Source of the DNA: Candidatus Woesearchaeota archaeon | GTDB taxonomy: Archaea; Nanobdellota; Nanobdellia; Woesearchaeales; JASKKU01 | Length of the DNA: 6,230 nucleotides | Assembly (NCBI GenBank): GCA_011045925.1 | Contig: DSBS01000032.1 | Coordinates: 1-6,230, forward strand | Reading direction: 5' to 3' | Part shown: positions 6,185 to 6,230 of the stretch, one piece after another | Layout of the letters: every line of letters starts with the position of its first letter | Position numbering within the stretch: the first letter of the stretch is position 1 | Notes under the pieces: model-generated | Seen by the model: the letters and a program-made list of their open reading frames with translations, nothing else | Told to the model about the DNA's origin: nothing | Databases searched by the model: none | Made by a program: the position numbers and the translations under genes

Positions 6185-6230
6185 ATGAAAGAAAAAACAA
6201 AACTCGTTAATAAAGTTAAGCGTTTGATAA
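6185..6230 (+). CDS. 5' end of a rightward gene, possibly a transposase
   Basis: ATG at 6185 opens a frame of 15 visible codons (Met-Lys-Glu-Lys-Thr-Lys-Leu-Val-Asn-Lys-Val-Lys-Arg-Leu-Ile) that continues beyond the window. GGAGG lies 12 bases upstream, rather far for an ideal Shine-Dalgarno. From memory, the basic KLVNKVKRL-type start resembles N-termini of transposases annotated in DPANN archaeal genomes. This is not verified, and 15 residues cannot establish a family. The structured upstream DNA is consistent with an insertion sequence. An unrelated small basic protein is equally possible on this evidence. Confidence 0.5.
   Translation, partial: MKEKTKLVNKVKRLI

Noticed and set aside
1..6230. 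CRISPR array, tRNA or rRNA genes.
   Set aside because: No regularly spaced direct repeats and no cloverleaf or rRNA-like stretches were seen; almost all of the window is protein-coding.

Overview
The window looks archaeal, most likely from a DPANN-type lineage (Woesearchaeota, Pacearchaeota or a relative), although no marker gene confirms this. Four things point that way. The minus-strand promoter fits an archaeal TATA box with a purine-rich BRE. The Shine-Dalgarno sequences are of the GAGGTG/AGGTGA type. One protein begins with an archaeal class III (pilin-like) signal. The proteins are long, secreted and Ig-rich, with cysteine pairs, a style common in DPANN genomes.

Layout: nearly the whole window is one minus-strand operon read from about 6063 leftward. 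Its first gene (6020-3960) encodes a 686-residue protein with a pilin-type N-terminus, a large extracellular part and a carboxypeptidase-regulatory-like beta domain. The second (3955-920) encodes a 1011-residue Sec-secreted protein with about five Ig-like domains, a sixth possible beta domain and a cysteine-rich C-terminal module. The third (923 to beyond position 1) encodes a secreted, acidic, helical protein whose 3' end lies outside the window. The genes are 4 nt apart and then overlap as ATGA. Both downstream Shine-Dalgarno sequences lie in the last codons of the preceding gene, so the three products are probably made together.

The right edge (about 6107-6230) carries a divergent plus-strand start. 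A short open frame begins at 6185 and runs off the window. It is preceded by a 6-bp palindrome, a 12-bp hairpin with a GTAA loop and a bulged T, and a second hairpin that would hide the ribosome binding site. I suspect this is the left end and transposase start of an insertion sequence lying directly upstream of the operon promoter, but only 15 residues are visible.

The working idea is that the operon encodes a cell-surface assembly: a membrane-anchored oversized pilin-like subunit, an Ig-like stalk or adhesin, and a secreted helical partner. None of the three has a function I can name from sequence alone.
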